Shown here piece after piece: positions 54,173-64,000 of a stretch of DNA of 64,000 bases (positions are counted from its first letter, which is position 1; each line of letters starts with the position of its first letter). The notes under the pieces are model-generated. The model was not told the DNA's origin. It made no database searches and saw only the letters and a list, made by a program, of their open reading frames with translations. The DNA is from an uncultured Bacteroidales bacterium (GTDB lineage: Bacteria; Bacteroidota; Bacteroidia; Bacteroidales; F082), in NCBI GenBank assembly GCA_937896895.1, contig CALBNV010000066.1, forward strand, positions 93,963-157,962, in the 5' to 3' direction. Made by a program: the position numbers and the translations under genes.

Positions 54173-56698
54173 ATGAAAAACATCATCGCAGCACTGACAT
54201 TATCACTGCTTATCCTATTATCGTTCAATACATTAGCCAATTCGGGCAATTCTTCAAAAGACATTGAAATCAAAGGTAAAGTCGTTGACAAGGGCACCGG
54301 CGAGGCATTGGAATATGCCACGGTGAGCCTTTTCAGCGTGCGGGATTCGACGCTTGTGGGCGGCATCGTCACCGACATGAGCGGTCTTTTCACAATGCAA
54401 GTGGCGCCTGGGTCGTACTACATAAAGGTGCAGTTCATGGGTTACTTGACCAAGACGATGAGCGTGACGGCGAAGAAGGACTCGGATGTCGTCAACCTCG
54501 GGAAGATAATGTTGCAGACCGACCGTGAGCTTCTCGATGAGGTGGAGGTCGTGGCGGAAAAAAGCACCATGACCATGACGCTCGACAAACGAGTGTTCAA
54601 TGTAGGAAAAGATGTGGCAAGCACAGCCGGCAACGCCATTGAGGTTCTTGAAAACATCCCGTCGGTGACCGTTGATGTTGAGGGCAACGTGAGTCTCCGC
54701 GGCGACGACGGCGTGCAGATTCTCGTTGACGGCAAGGTGTCGGGGCTGCTCGGCGTCAGCACGCAGGACGCGCTCCGCAGCCTGCAGTCGGACATGATCG
54801 AACGCATCGAGGTGGTGACGAACCCCTCGGTGAGATACGACGCGGAAGGCACGGCCGGCATCATCAACATAGTGCTGAAGAAAGACAAACGCAAGGGCTT
54901 CAACGGCAGCGTTGACCTCCGCGGCGGCATGCCGTTCGAGTGGGGAAAGAAACTGCCGTCACCGTTGCCGTTCCAGACCGGCGTTGGCGTGAACCTCAAC
55001 TACCGACTCAGACGGTTCAACTTCTTCGCGAGCTACAACTTCAACTACCGCGACGACATCAGCGACGGCTACACCAAGACGGAATATTTCAACGGCGACA
55101 ACATCTATGACCCGAATGTGCAGAACCACGGCGACGCCACACAAGTCTCGGAACAGACCACCGAACGCGGACGCCACAGTCAGGGACATACAGTGCGGGC
55201 CGGCCTCGACTATTACTTCACCGACAACGACATCATCTCGTTCGCCACGATGCTTCGTCGCGCCGACGGACACAACACGCCCGTCGTGTCGTACATCGAC
55301 AACTTCCCGTTCGAGGGCAGAGACGCTTTCTCAAGACGCGCCGAGGACTGGCGCAACAAACGCCCGATGATGGAATACACGCTCGACTACGACAAGTATT
55401 TCAACACGAAAGACAACTACCTCAAGGCATCGTTCCGCTATTTCAAAAACGCCGAAGAAGAGTGGTCGGACATTTCTGATTGCCAGTATCTTACAAGAGA
55501 AGACATGGAGAATAACATCCCGATAACCGACTCCACAATCTTGCAACACACCGACACGAAGGAGACGCATGAGAACTTCCAAGGCACTGTCGATTTCGCA
55601 TATCATCTCGGCCAGCACGCAATCGAGGCCGGCGCGAAATACGTCAACAAGTTCCCGAGCAACGTCGCCACGGTGACGGAGAACGGGCTGCAGCTCGAAG
55701 ACTACTGCCACGACTTCCGTTTCAACCAGCAGGTGGCGGCACTATACGGCAGCTACGGCACCACCGTCGGCTTCTTCTCGTTTCTCGTCGGGGCGCGGTA
55801 CGAATACACCTACACGATGACGAACTACAAGGACAAAGGTCAGAAGAACGAGCAGAGTTACCACGACATCTTCCCGAGCGGGCACGTCAACTTCAAGATG
55901 ACGGAGAAAGACCAGCTCCAGCTGAGCTACACGCGCCGCATCCGTCGCCCGGGCTACTGGCAGATGGCTCCCTACAGCTCGTTCAACGACGACCGAAACA
56001 TCAGGATGGGCAACCCGACGCTGAAACCGGTTTACACCGACAGCTATGAGTTCTCTTATCTCAAGTTCTGGGAAGGCGGCAACTTCAACATCACCGGCTA
56101 TTACCGCCACAGCACCGACGTCATCCGACACTTCACCGAGGTTGACAGTCTCAACGTCTCGGTGAGCATGCCGCAGAACTTCGGCATCAGCGACGACTAC
56201 GGACTGGAACTCACCGGCCAGGTGAATGTCTTCAAGTGGTGGAGCATCAACGGCAACATCAACCTCTTTAAGTCGTGCACCGTCGGCGACTACAAGGAGC
56301 GGCATTACGCCACCGATTCGTACAACCTCATGGGACGCCTCGTCTTCAAGTTCAATTTCAAGAAGGTGTGTAACTTCCAGTTCACCGGACATTTCATGGG
56401 CCCACGTGACGAGCCGCTCGGCTTCCGCGAGGCGAACTACTGGATTGACTTCGCCGCATCACGCGACATCCTTAAGGACAAAGCCACGTTGTCGCTCAAC
56501 GTCAGAGACCTCTTCGGCACCCGCTCGCACGGCGGCGAGTCGTGGGGCGACAACTTCTGGCAGTACAGCAAAAGCTCGTGGAGCAAGACCACCGTCACGC
56601 TGAACTTCAACTACCGCATCAACGACAACGGACAGAAGAAACCGAAGCGCGACGCCAACATGGGCGGTGAAGACGCCTACGAAGAAACAGAGATGTAA
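54173..56698 (+). CDS. TonB-dependent-receptor-like outer membrane protein
   Basis: The 841-residue protein has a signal peptide (to about 23). A carboxypeptidase-regulatory-like beta sandwich follows (about 32-110: GKVVDKGTGEALEYATVSLF). The plug-like domain (about 125-235) includes NAIEVLENIPSVTVDVEGNV, VQILVDGKVSGLL and ERIEVVTNPSVRYDAEGTAG. The rest is a barrel of the Bacteroidota family that ends LNFNYRIND before a charged tail. Such proteins are often regulated with nutrient uptake, but no SusD partner lies nearby. A strong hairpin follows. Confidence 0.88.
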   Translation: MKNIIAALTLSLLILLSFNTLANSGNSSKDIEIKGKVVDKGTGEALEYATVSLFSVRDSTLVGGIVTDMSGLFTMQVAPGSYYIKVQFMGYLTKTMSVTAKKDSDVVNLGKIMLQTDRELLDEVEVVAEKSTMTMTLDKRVFNVGKDVASTAGNAIEVLENIPSVTVDVEGNVSLRGDDGVQILVDGKVSGLLGVSTQDALRSLQSDMIERIEVVTNPSVRYDAEGTAGIINIVLKKDKRKGFNGSVDLRGGMPFEWGKKLPSPLPFQTGVGVNLNYRLRRFNFFASYNFNYRDDISDGYTKTEYFNGDNIYDPNVQNHGDATQVSEQTTERGRHSQGHTVRAGLDYYFTDNDIISFATMLRRADGHNTPVVSYIDNFPFEGRDAFSRRAEDWRNKRPMMEYTLDYDKYFNTKDNYLKASFRYFKNAEEEWSDISDCQYLTREDMENNIPITDSTILQHTDTKETHENFQGTVDFAYHLGQHAIEAGAKYVNKFPSNVATVTENGLQLEDYCHDFRFNQQVAALYGSYGTTVGFFSFLVGARYEYTYTMTNYKDKGQKNEQSYHDIFPSGHVNFKMTEKDQLQLSYTRRIRRPGYWQMAPYSSFNDDRNIRMGNPTLKPVYTDSYEFSYLKFWEGGNFNITGYYRHSTDVIRHFTEVDSLNVSVSMPQNFGISDDYGLELTGQVNVFKWWSINGNINLFKSCTVGDYKERHYATDSYNLMGRLVFKFNFKKVCNFQFTGHFMGPRDEPLGFREANYWIDFAASRDILKDKATLSLNVRDLFGTRSHGGESWGDNFWQYSKSSWSKTTVTLNFNYRINDNGQKKPKRDANMGGEDAYEETEM

Positions 56699-56729
56699 AT
56701 AAAAGTTAAAAGTTGAAAGTTAAAAGTTA

Positions 56730-56767
56730 AAAGTGGCTGACGCTTCCTGTGTTGCGTCAGCCACTTT
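56730..56767. terminator. Bidirectional terminator between receptor and mannosidase genes
   Basis: A perfect 14-bp stem (56730-56743 with 56754-56767) is flanked by repeated AAAGTT and ACTTT runs on either side. It lies between convergent genes. Confidence 0.85.
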
Positions 56768-56789
56768 CAACTTTCTACTTTATAACTTT

Positions 56790-59756
56790 CTACTCGATGA
56801 TGAATTCGTCGCAGAACGTCCACGCCGCGCCGCCGGCCCCGACGTGCCACTCAGGACAAGTGCCGAGCGATTTCGCGACCATCCTCACATAACGCGCCTT
56901 CACGTCTTTCACGACTTCAAGCTCCTGCATGACAGCGTCTTCAGCATCAACAGGCACCTCGTTCTTCACCACGCCTATCGACTTGAAACTCTTCCCGTCG
57001 TTGGAGATGAAGAACTCAACTTGTGTCGGCATGAAGATCCATGAGCCTTGATCCTGAAGGAAACTGCCGGCGAGACGGTGTATCTCCATCGGCTTCTCCA
57101 TATCGACTGTCGCCACAACGTCAACGCCTGAGTAGCCCTGCCACATGCCCACGCGGAAATTGTCGTTGCCGCGTTGCAGGTCGATGAGCGCGATGTCGCC
57201 GCCCGCCTCGTACTGGCTGCTGTAAGGGTTCTGTATCGTGATGTGACGTCCCCCGTCGATCTTCTTGAACGCGCCAACGGCGACAGTGGAGACGACATCG
57301 TCTTTCACGGCTATTGCCTTGACATCGGTGGTCGCATCCAAGACAAACGGCTCGGTGTAAAGAGTGCTGTTCACGGTCGGCTCCGTCCCGTCCAAAGTGT
57401 AGTAAATCTTCACGCCCTTTTCGGGATGCGTGATGCTGACGTTGAGTTTGTCGTAGAACACGTAAGCCACCACATTAATAATAGGTGTCGTCACGATGTC
57501 GTCTTTTTCGATGCGCATCGTCGGGCGGCACTCTTCCGCCATGCCCCACTGCGAGTTGCGTTTGTTGGTCATCTCGAAGACGAGTTTCCCGCCTTTCGCG
57601 ATCTCGTCGTAATAAAGATAGCTGCGGTTCAACGGCTTGCCGTTCAGTTTCACGGATTCGATATATCTGTTTTCGTGTGAGATGTTATTGGCTATGATAT
57701 TGAATTTCTTTCCGTTTTCAAGATTGAGGGTCATCTTCTCGAAATGAGGCACTCCGATGACGTAATAGCCGCAGCCTGGGGTGACAGGATAGAATCCCAT
57801 CGCGCTCATCACGTACCACGCCGACATCTGGCCGCAGTCCTCGTTTCCGCAGAGGCCGTCGGGCTGGTCGGTGTAAAGCTCGTTCATGATCTGATGGATG
57901 AGACGCTGTGTCTTGGTCGGCTTGCCGAGGAAGTCGTATAGATAAGCCATGTGATGTGACGGCTCGTTGCCGTGCGCGTATTGCCCCACCATGCCGGTGA
58001 TGTCGGCCTGCACGCGTCCCGACATGTTCGACGACGACTGGAAGAGCTGGTTGAGCAGCTTCTCGTATTCGCGTCCGCCGCCCATGAGGTCGATGTGCCC
58101 GTTGACGTCCTGCGGGACGAAGAAGTTATACTGCCATGTGTTGGCCTCGGTGAGCATGAAGTTGACCTGCGTCGGGTCGAAAGGAGTGACGAAGCCGCCG
58201 TTCTTGCGGCCGCGGAAGAACTTCGTCTCCGGGTCGTAGAGGTTCTTGTACGACTGTGCGCGGCGGTAGAACGTGTCGGCGATGTCCTGCCTGCCCATCT
58301 TGTCGGCCATGAAAGCGATGCACCAGTCGTCGTAGGCGTATTCCAAGGTCTTCGACACCGACTCGCCTTCGTTGTCGGCGGCGATGTAGCCGTATTCCTT
58401 ATAATATTTAAGTCCGAAGAAGTCCTCGTTGGCGCGTGTCACCATAGCGTCGAGGGCTTTCTCGTAGTCGATACCTTCGATGCCTTTTATGTATGCGTCA
58501 ACGATGACGGGGATGGCATGGTAGCCGATCATGCAGTGTGTCTCGTTGCCGGCGAGTTCCCATGTCGGGAGGAGGCCGCCGGTCTCGTAATTATTAATAA
58601 AGGTGTTGATGATGTCGGCGGCGCGTTCCGGTTCGATGATGTTGAGCAGCGGGTTCTCGGTGCGGAAGGTGTCCCACTGCGAGAACACGGTGTAGCGCGG
58701 ACGGTCGGCCTGATGCACCTTGAGGTCGTGGCCGCGGAAACGGCCGTCAACATCGGAATAGACGTTCGGCACGATGAACGAATGGTACAAGGCGGAATAG
58801 AATATTGTCTTGTCTTTCTCGTTCACGCTACTCACGTCGATGCGGCCGAGCTCGTCGTTCCATGCCTGATATGTCTTGGCGGCGAGCGCGTCGAGGTCGA
58901 AGTCTGTGATTTCTGATTCGAGGTTTTTCCTTGCGCCCTCCACATCGACGGCGGAGATGCCGATGCGCATCACGAGCGGCTGCCCGTCGTTGTCGAAGTC
59001 GAAATAAGCCTGGAGGTTCTTGCCGTTGGCGTAGTCTTTGCCTTCACTGACGACACCGTCTTCAACCATTCCGAACGCCTTGATCGGTTTCGAGAACTCG
59101 GCGTAGAAATAAAGGTATTGGTCGGCGGCCCAGTAGCCGCTGCGGCGGAAGCCACTGATGGCGTTCTCGTCTTCGACCCTCACCCACGCCTCATGAATCT
59201 TCTCCTGCGACAGTGTCGATTCCTTCATGTCGAGGATGACGGCGGCGTCTTCGTTTTCGGGGAAGGTGTAGCGGTGCATGGCCGCGCGTATGCCCGCCGC
59301 CAGCTCCACATTAATATTATAGGTGTCGAGGGTGACGGCGTAGAAGCCCGGCTTGGCCGTCTCCGTCTCGTGGCGGAACGCCGAGCCGTAGCCCTTCGCG
59401 TCGCCGTAGAAGCCCGAGTTGAAACGTTTCTCGCCGGTGACGGGCATGAAGCGGAAGTCGCCGTAGTCGTTGCAGCCTGTGCCGCTGAGGTGAGTGTGGC
59501 TGAAGCCGAGGATGACGCTGTCGGAGATGTGGTATCCGGAGCAGCCGTCCCAGCTGTCCATGCGCGTGTCGGGGCTGAGCTGCACCATGCCGAAAGGCGC
59601 TGTGGCGCCGGGGTAGGTGTGGCCGTGGCCGCCCGTGCCGATGAATGTGTTCACGTAAGATGCCGGACCATTTGTGCTGCCGGCATCGCCTGCGTTACGG
59701 CCGCATGATGACAGCCCGAAAAACGCAACAATAAGAATAACAATGTATTTCTTCAT
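56790..59756 (-). CDS. GH92 alpha-mannosidase lipoprotein with C-terminal carbohydrate-binding region
   Basis: The 988-residue product has a lipoprotein signal (lipobox LSSC, Cys18). The N-terminal beta domain begins YVNTFIGTGGHGHTYPGATAPFGMVQLSPDT (split at HTY), the GH92 hallmark. The (alpha/alpha)6 domain has QWDTFRTENPLL, GNETHCMIGYHAIPV and GGFVTPFDPTQ; GNEDCGQMSAWYVMSAMGFYPVTPG carries the catalytic Glu-Asp region near 635. After about residue 760 come a chitobiase-like module (IYYTLDGTEPTVNSTLY) and a discoidin-like module. GH92 enzymes trim alpha-mannose from N-glycans or yeast mannan. Surface location is expected. Confidence 0.95.
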   Translation of the reverse strand: MKKYIVILIVAFFGLSSCGRNAGDAGSTNGPASYVNTFIGTGGHGHTYPGATAPFGMVQLSPDTRMDSWDGCSGYHISDSVILGFSHTHLSGTGCNDYGDFRFMPVTGEKRFNSGFYGDAKGYGSAFRHETETAKPGFYAVTLDTYNINVELAAGIRAAMHRYTFPENEDAAVILDMKESTLSQEKIHEAWVRVEDENAISGFRRSGYWAADQYLYFYAEFSKPIKAFGMVEDGVVSEGKDYANGKNLQAYFDFDNDGQPLVMRIGISAVDVEGARKNLESEITDFDLDALAAKTYQAWNDELGRIDVSSVNEKDKTIFYSALYHSFIVPNVYSDVDGRFRGHDLKVHQADRPRYTVFSQWDTFRTENPLLNIIEPERAADIINTFINNYETGGLLPTWELAGNETHCMIGYHAIPVIVDAYIKGIEGIDYEKALDAMVTRANEDFFGLKYYKEYGYIAADNEGESVSKTLEYAYDDWCIAFMADKMGRQDIADTFYRRAQSYKNLYDPETKFFRGRKNGGFVTPFDPTQVNFMLTEANTWQYNFFVPQDVNGHIDLMGGGREYEKLLNQLFQSSSNMSGRVQADITGMVGQYAHGNEPSHHMAYLYDFLGKPTKTQRLIHQIMNELYTDQPDGLCGNEDCGQMSAWYVMSAMGFYPVTPGCGYYVIGVPHFEKMTLNLENGKKFNIIANNISHENRYIESVKLNGKPLNRSYLYYDEIAKGGKLVFEMTNKRNSQWGMAEECRPTMRIEKDDIVTTPIINVVAYVFYDKLNVSITHPEKGVKIYYTLDGTEPTVNSTLYTEPFVLDATTDVKAIAVKDDVVSTVAVGAFKKIDGGRHITIQNPYSSQYEAGGDIALIDLQRGNDNFRVGMWQGYSGVDVVATVDMEKPMEIHRLAGSFLQDQGSWIFMPTQVEFFISNDGKSFKSIGVVKNEVPVDAEDAVMQELEVVKDVKARYVRMVAKSLGTCPEWHVGAGGAAWTFCDEFIIE

Positions 59757-59879
59757 TTTTGACCTGATTTTTTTCAGAGGCTAAAAGTACATAAACTTTT
59801 GATACGTAACGACGTTTTTTTTGCTAAGGATAAAAAGTAAAAAAAAACAAAAAAAAATGACGGATAAGAAAAAAAACAC

Positions 59880-59887
59880 TATCTTTG
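59880..59887 (+). promoter_or_regulatory. Bacteroidota -7 box for the first Asp-box/T9SS gene
   Basis: TATCTTTG in a leader almost identical to that of the paralogue at 62058-62065. About 60 nt of leader precede the ATG. Confidence 0.55.
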
Positions 59888-59946
59888 CGCAAATTTTTAG
59901 ATTAAATTTACAGTTAAAACTATTGGTTAACCTAAATTAAATTATC

Positions 59947-61959
59947 ATGAAAAAAGTATTTTTACTTTCAGTTGGCCTTTTATTAGGCGCAACAGCATTC
60001 GCACAGAGGCCGAAACCGGTTCGTCAGGCATTGCCTAAGAATGATGCGATGAAACAGAGTGTTCTCACATCAGTGAAGTCAAGAGCAGACATCATGGCTC
60101 CGGCTATGAACTTCGCTCCTGCAACACCAATCACAAAAGCAGTTGTCACAAAGATGTCAACATCAAAGGACTTCACATGGGAAGAAGCCGGAATTATGAC
60201 GACACAATATGACAACCAGGCTAACGCATCAGTCGGTAACAGAATCGCGGCATGGGAAGACGGGTCAGTGGCTTACACAGCAACATGGTCATTGGACGAC
60301 AGCCCGAGCTTCGCGTCACGTGGTACAGGTTACAACTACGCAGGTTCAAACTTCCAGTTCGGCGATGAGCCGACAGCACGCGTAGAGACCATGAGATCAG
60401 GCTGGCCGTCAATCTGCGCATACGGCAACGGCGAACTCCTCGCATCACACGCAGACGGCATCAACATCTGGTACAGAGAAACAAAAGGCACTGGCGCATG
60501 GACACAGCTTTCAAACATCCCGACTTACACATGGCCGAGAATAGCCGTAACAGAAAACGGCACAATCTTCGTCATCTGCGCTGACCAGGACACACAGGTC
60601 ACAACAAACAACTACGTCCGCATGTTCAAGTCAACAGACGGTGGCATCACATGGACGGAAGACCCATTCTTCACAGCACTTGATGCTGAATACAACCACC
60701 TCATCGGTGCTGACGACTATGTCTTCGCGACAAACGGCAACACAATCGCTGTCATGTTCACATCAATGACATACGATGTGTTCTATGTCATCTCGGAGGA
60801 CGGCGGCGCCACATGGGAGAAGAAAGTCATCGCAGCATGGCCTTACGGAACATTCGACTGGAACCAGACAGAAATCACATCTGACACAGACTCAATCTAC
60901 TGGGCCGACAACAGCGGTTCAATCGCAATCGGCAACGACGGTACAGTCCACTGCGCATGGGGTCTCGGCCGCTGGGCACCAGCTCCTGCGTCAGGCGCAG
61001 GTTACTACACATACTGGCCATATACAGTCGGTATCATTTACTGGAACTCGAACTATGAAAACGAAAAGGGTGGCAACACAATCCTTCCTTTCGGCGAATA
61101 TTCAGCCGACGCCGAGCACCCGTTATGGGCACTCAACGGCACAAACGGTGTCAGCAGCACGATGAACTACGACCGTATGCTCTGTATGGCATGGGGCAAG
61201 GACTATGAGACAACAGGCGAAATCGTCCTCAACCCTAACTTCACAATCTTCGGATGGCCATCAGAAGTCACACCTGGCTCACCTGCAAACCACGAAAACT
61301 TCAGCGTTGACACATACGAGAGCTACAACACAATCGGTCTTGCAAACACACCGGCAGTCGCCGTTGACGACGACGACAACATCACCATCATGTTCAGCTT
61401 CCTTTCAGACGCCCGTAAGAATGGAGACTTTTTCCTCAGAAGCGCATGGATCAACGACCGCATCAACGGTGAGTGGAGAGAACCGAACACAGAGTCATGC
61501 CTCTCACTCGAATTCGAACACATGGCTGACGAGGTCTATCCGACATTCGGTCTTGCAAATGCTGTCAATGGCTACTACTACTTCGGATATTCAGCTGATG
61601 ACATGCCGGGTCTGTCAACAGCTACAGACGGCAACCAGACTGGTATCTACACAGAGAACTACATCTATGCCGTCAGGGTCGCTGCTTCGAACTGTCCAGG
61701 TCCAGGCGTTGCCGAACAGATGGAAGCTATCAACAACATCTATCCTAACCCTGCAACAGACCATGTCGTTGTCAGTTCAGCAATGAACACAGACGCTACA
61801 ATTGCGTTCACCAACCTCGCTGGTCAGACAGTGAAGACTCTCAACAGAAGTCTCACAGTCGGTGAAAACACAATCAACATCGACCTCGAAAGCGGTGTTT
61901 ATTTCTGCACAGTCAACGCTAACGGCTTCAACAAGACAGTTAAAGTTGTTGTCAGGTAA
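59947..61959 (+). CDS. Type IX-secreted Asp-box propeller protein, first paralogue
   Basis: The 670-residue product has a signal peptide (MKKVFLLSVGLLLGATAFAQ). The central part carries Asp boxes such as STDGGITWTE and SEDGGATWEK in an otherwise propeller-like region. The C-terminal ~75 residues are a type A sorting domain of the type IX secretion system (NNIYPNPATDHVVVSS and GVYFCTVNANGFNKTVKVVV). It is therefore exported and attached to the cell surface. The propeller lacks the RIP and Arg-triad pattern of sialidases, so function is unassigned. Thr and Ser are coded mostly by ACA and TCA. A terminator and a second paralogue follow. Confidence 0.85.
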   Translation: MKKVFLLSVGLLLGATAFAQRPKPVRQALPKNDAMKQSVLTSVKSRADIMAPAMNFAPATPITKAVVTKMSTSKDFTWEEAGIMTTQYDNQANASVGNRIAAWEDGSVAYTATWSLDDSPSFASRGTGYNYAGSNFQFGDEPTARVETMRSGWPSICAYGNGELLASHADGINIWYRETKGTGAWTQLSNIPTYTWPRIAVTENGTIFVICADQDTQVTTNNYVRMFKSTDGGITWTEDPFFTALDAEYNHLIGADDYVFATNGNTIAVMFTSMTYDVFYVISEDGGATWEKKVIAAWPYGTFDWNQTEITSDTDSIYWADNSGSIAIGNDGTVHCAWGLGRWAPAPASGAGYYTYWPYTVGIIYWNSNYENEKGGNTILPFGEYSADAEHPLWALNGTNGVSSTMNYDRMLCMAWGKDYETTGEIVLNPNFTIFGWPSEVTPGSPANHENFSVDTYESYNTIGLANTPAVAVDDDDNITIMFSFLSDARKNGDFFLRSAWINDRINGEWREPNTESCLSLEFEHMADEVYPTFGLANAVNGYYYFGYSADDMPGLSTATDGNQTGIYTENYIYAVRVAASNCPGPGVAEQMEAINNIYPNPATDHVVVSSAMNTDATIAFTNLAGQTVKTLNRSLTVGENTINIDLESGVYFCTVNANGFNKTVKVVVR

Positions 61960-61987
61960 TTGGAGTAGAGATAAGGGATTATAGAGA

Positions 61988-62023
61988 CCAAGGCCCGAAT
62001 AATTTGGGCCTTGGTTTTTTTTT
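61988..62023 (+). terminator. Strong intrinsic terminator after the first Asp-box gene
   Basis: A 9-bp perfect stem (61988-61996 with 62006-62014) is followed by nine T. Confidence 0.92.
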
Positions 62024-62057
62024 AATCGAAAAAAACGCTTGACAATAAAAAAAATAT

Positions 62058-62065
62058 TATCTTTG
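62058..62065 (+). promoter_or_regulatory. Bacteroidota -7 box for the second Asp-box gene
   Basis: TATCTTTG with the same context as the box at 59880, 48 nt upstream of the ATG. Confidence 0.55.
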
Positions 62066-62113
62066 CGCAAATTTTAAATTAAATTCACAATTAAAACCTA
62101 AATTAAATTATCA

Positions 62114-64000
62114 TGAAAAAAGTATTTTTACTTTCAGTGGGCCTTTTATTAGGCGCGACAGCATTCGCACAGAACAGAGCGGATTTGCTGCCAAAAGTTG
62201 ACGCAAAGAAACAGTGTGTCAAGGTTGCAGTGCAACAGGATGTTCTCGGTGACGAAAATTCGGCGATGAAGTTCACACCGACGAGGGCACTTCCGCATGC
62301 TACAGAAGTCAGAGACTTCGGTGATTGGATTGAAGCAACAACAATGACAACAAGGTATGACCTTCAGTCGAACTCATCGATCGGCAACCGTATCGCGGCA
62401 TGGGGTGACGGCTCGGCAGCCATCGTATCAACATGGGCGTCAGATGACGCATACGCGACACGTGGTGCAGGTTACAACTACTTCAATGGGACTGAATTCA
62501 GCGATGAACCGACAGCGCGTGTCGAACCCGTCAAGTCGGGATGGCCTTCAATCTGCGCATACGGTGACAGCGAATACCTCGCATCACACTGCGACGGGAC
62601 ACACGTTTACAAGAGAGACGTCAAAGGCACAGGCGCATGGACAGACCTCGGCATGGTGACAACATACACATGGCCGAGAATCGCCGCCACAGCAGACGGC
62701 ACCCTTCACCTCATCGCCGGTGATCAGGATGCAAGCAACACAAAGTTGAACTACATCAAATATTTCAGATCAACAGACGGTGGTATCACATGGACTGAGA
62801 ACGAATACATCGCAAACCTTGAGGAAGAATATCACAACGGCATCGGTGCCGACGACTACGTCATGGCGACAAACGGCAATACTATCGCCATCATGTTCAG
62901 TTCAATGCAGTATGATATTTTCTACATCATCTCACACGACGCTGGCTTGACATGGGAGAAGAACGTCATCGCAACATTCCCTTATCCGGACTACGACGAT
63001 GAAGAGAACTGGGCTTCAGGCTCACCTGTCATCTCATCCTTGACAGACACCATTTACTCCTCAGATAACTCACACTCAATCGCCATCGACAACGAAGGCA
63101 CAGTCCACGTCGCATTCGGCCTCATACCATGGGCGCCGGCAGAAGACCAGCAGGGCTACATCTCAATCTGGACATGGATGGGCGGTATCGTCTATTGGAA
63201 CTCAAACTATGTGAATGACATGGGAACAAACTGCATCCCTCCATACGGATCAGCAGCTATCGACGCGAACCACCCGGAATGGGCATTGAACGGTGAAAAC
63301 GGTATCAGCAGCACTCTTAATTACGACCGTCTTATCGCTCTCGCATGGGGCGACGGTGATGAAATTGACATCAACCCGAACTTAAATATCTTCGGATGGC
63401 AGTCAGAAAAGAATCCAGGCACTCCGGCAGACTGGAGCGAATATCAGTCAAACCACTGGGGCTGGTACAGAACATACGGTTTTGCAACAACTCCTGCCGT
63501 TGCAGTCAGCGATGATGTCGTGACAATCATGTACAGCCAGCTTTCGGATGCCCGTGACGATGGCAACTTCTACTACAGAAGCGCATTCTACCACCAGCGC
63601 ATAGACGGCGTATGGAACAATCCTAACACTGAAGTATGCCTCTCAACAGAATTCGAACACATGTCAGATGAGGTCTATCCGACATTCGGATGCTCAAACG
63701 TGGTTAACGGCCATGCTTGGTTCGGCTATTCAGCCGATGACATTCAGGGCTTGAAACTTGATGATGACCAGACACAAAATTCAGACAATTTAATCTGGGC
63801 AATCAGATTGGCGGTTGCGAATAATCCTGGCGTCAGCGAACAAATGGAAGCTGTCTATAACATCTATCCTAACCCTGCAACAGACCACGTCGTTGTCAGT
63901 TCAGCAATGAACACAGACGCTACAATCGCGTTTACCAACCTCGCCGGTCAGACAGTGAAGACTCTCAACAGAAGTCTCACAGTCGGTGAAAACACAATCA
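62114..64000 (+). CDS. Type IX-secreted Asp-box propeller protein, second paralogue, 3'-truncated
   Basis: The frame runs from ATG 62114 to the window end without a stop (629 codons). The signal peptide is the same as in the first paralogue (MKKVFLLSVGLLLGATAFAQ). The middle is related but diverged, with Asp boxes such as STDGGITWTE and a second near SHDAGLTWEK. The visible C-terminus (YNIYPNPATDHVVVSS and following) is almost identical in DNA to the first paralogue, so it should end soon after the window. It too is a T9SS type A substrate. A tandem duplication with later divergence of the middle is the simplest history. Confidence 0.85.

Overview
The window looks like a chromosomal segment of a gut- or rumen-type member of the Bacteroidales (phylum Bacteroidota). 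The grounds are many -7 promoter boxes of the form TAnnTTTG (TATCTTTG, TACTTTTG, TAATTTTG), C-terminal secretion domains of the type IX secretion system, TonB-receptor-like barrels of the Bacteroidota type, pyruvate:ferredoxin oxidoreductase (anaerobic metabolism), and a type II-C CRISPR system with a long (48 nt) repeat. I see no rRNA, tRNA or complete insertion sequence.

Layout. 1-6.4 kb: end of a DivIC/FtsB-like division gene, a secreted sialidase, a Cys/His-rich repeat lipoprotein, and nifJ. 6.4-7.7 kb: a RAYT-type transposase carrying REP palindromes inside its own coding region, then a cupin lipoprotein. 8.0-19.1 kb: a seven-gene co-directional defence island made of an SNF2-type helicase, a DUF4391 protein, a GIY-YIG protein, a type III-like Mod methyltransferase, a YhcG/DUF1016 PDDEXK nuclease, a type III-like Res helicase-nuclease and a membrane-anchored NERD/zinc-finger protein. 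A ~100 bp near-copy of the REP segment inside the RAYT gene lies just after it, so the island is bracketed by direct repeats. 19.4-33.7 kb: mostly housekeeping and envelope genes (5-formyl-THF cyclo-ligase, a DUF3332 protein, an alpha-2-macroglobulin/PBP1C operon, a PEGA/FGE-fold protein, glyA, a polyprenyl diphosphate synthase).

34.5-42.3 kb: a complete type II-C CRISPR-Cas locus. A ten-repeat array and a separate two-repeat mini-array lie on the plus strand, with three unrecognised small genes between them. cas2, cas1 and a large cas9 are on the minus strand. A tracrRNA gene with its own promoter, anti-repeat and terminator sits just upstream of cas9, transcribed divergently. Every repeat carries a TACTTTTG box, so each spacer could have its own promoter.

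42.3-64 kb: a TonB-receptor-like barrel, DAHP synthase/chorismate mutase, asnS, rpoN and a membrane protein, a beta-barrel protein, a two-domain universal stress protein, a SPOR protein, ruvB, a YitT-family protein, a second large outer-membrane receptor, a GH92 mannosidase and two tandem paralogous type IX-secreted Asp-box proteins, the second cut by the window end. The sialidase, the GH92 enzyme and the Asp-box proteins point to use of host or dietary glycans.

The best candidates for something new are the composite defence island with its added GIY-YIG, YhcG and NERD proteins and flanking REP repeats, and the split CRISPR array with repeat-borne promoters and a palindromic spacer.
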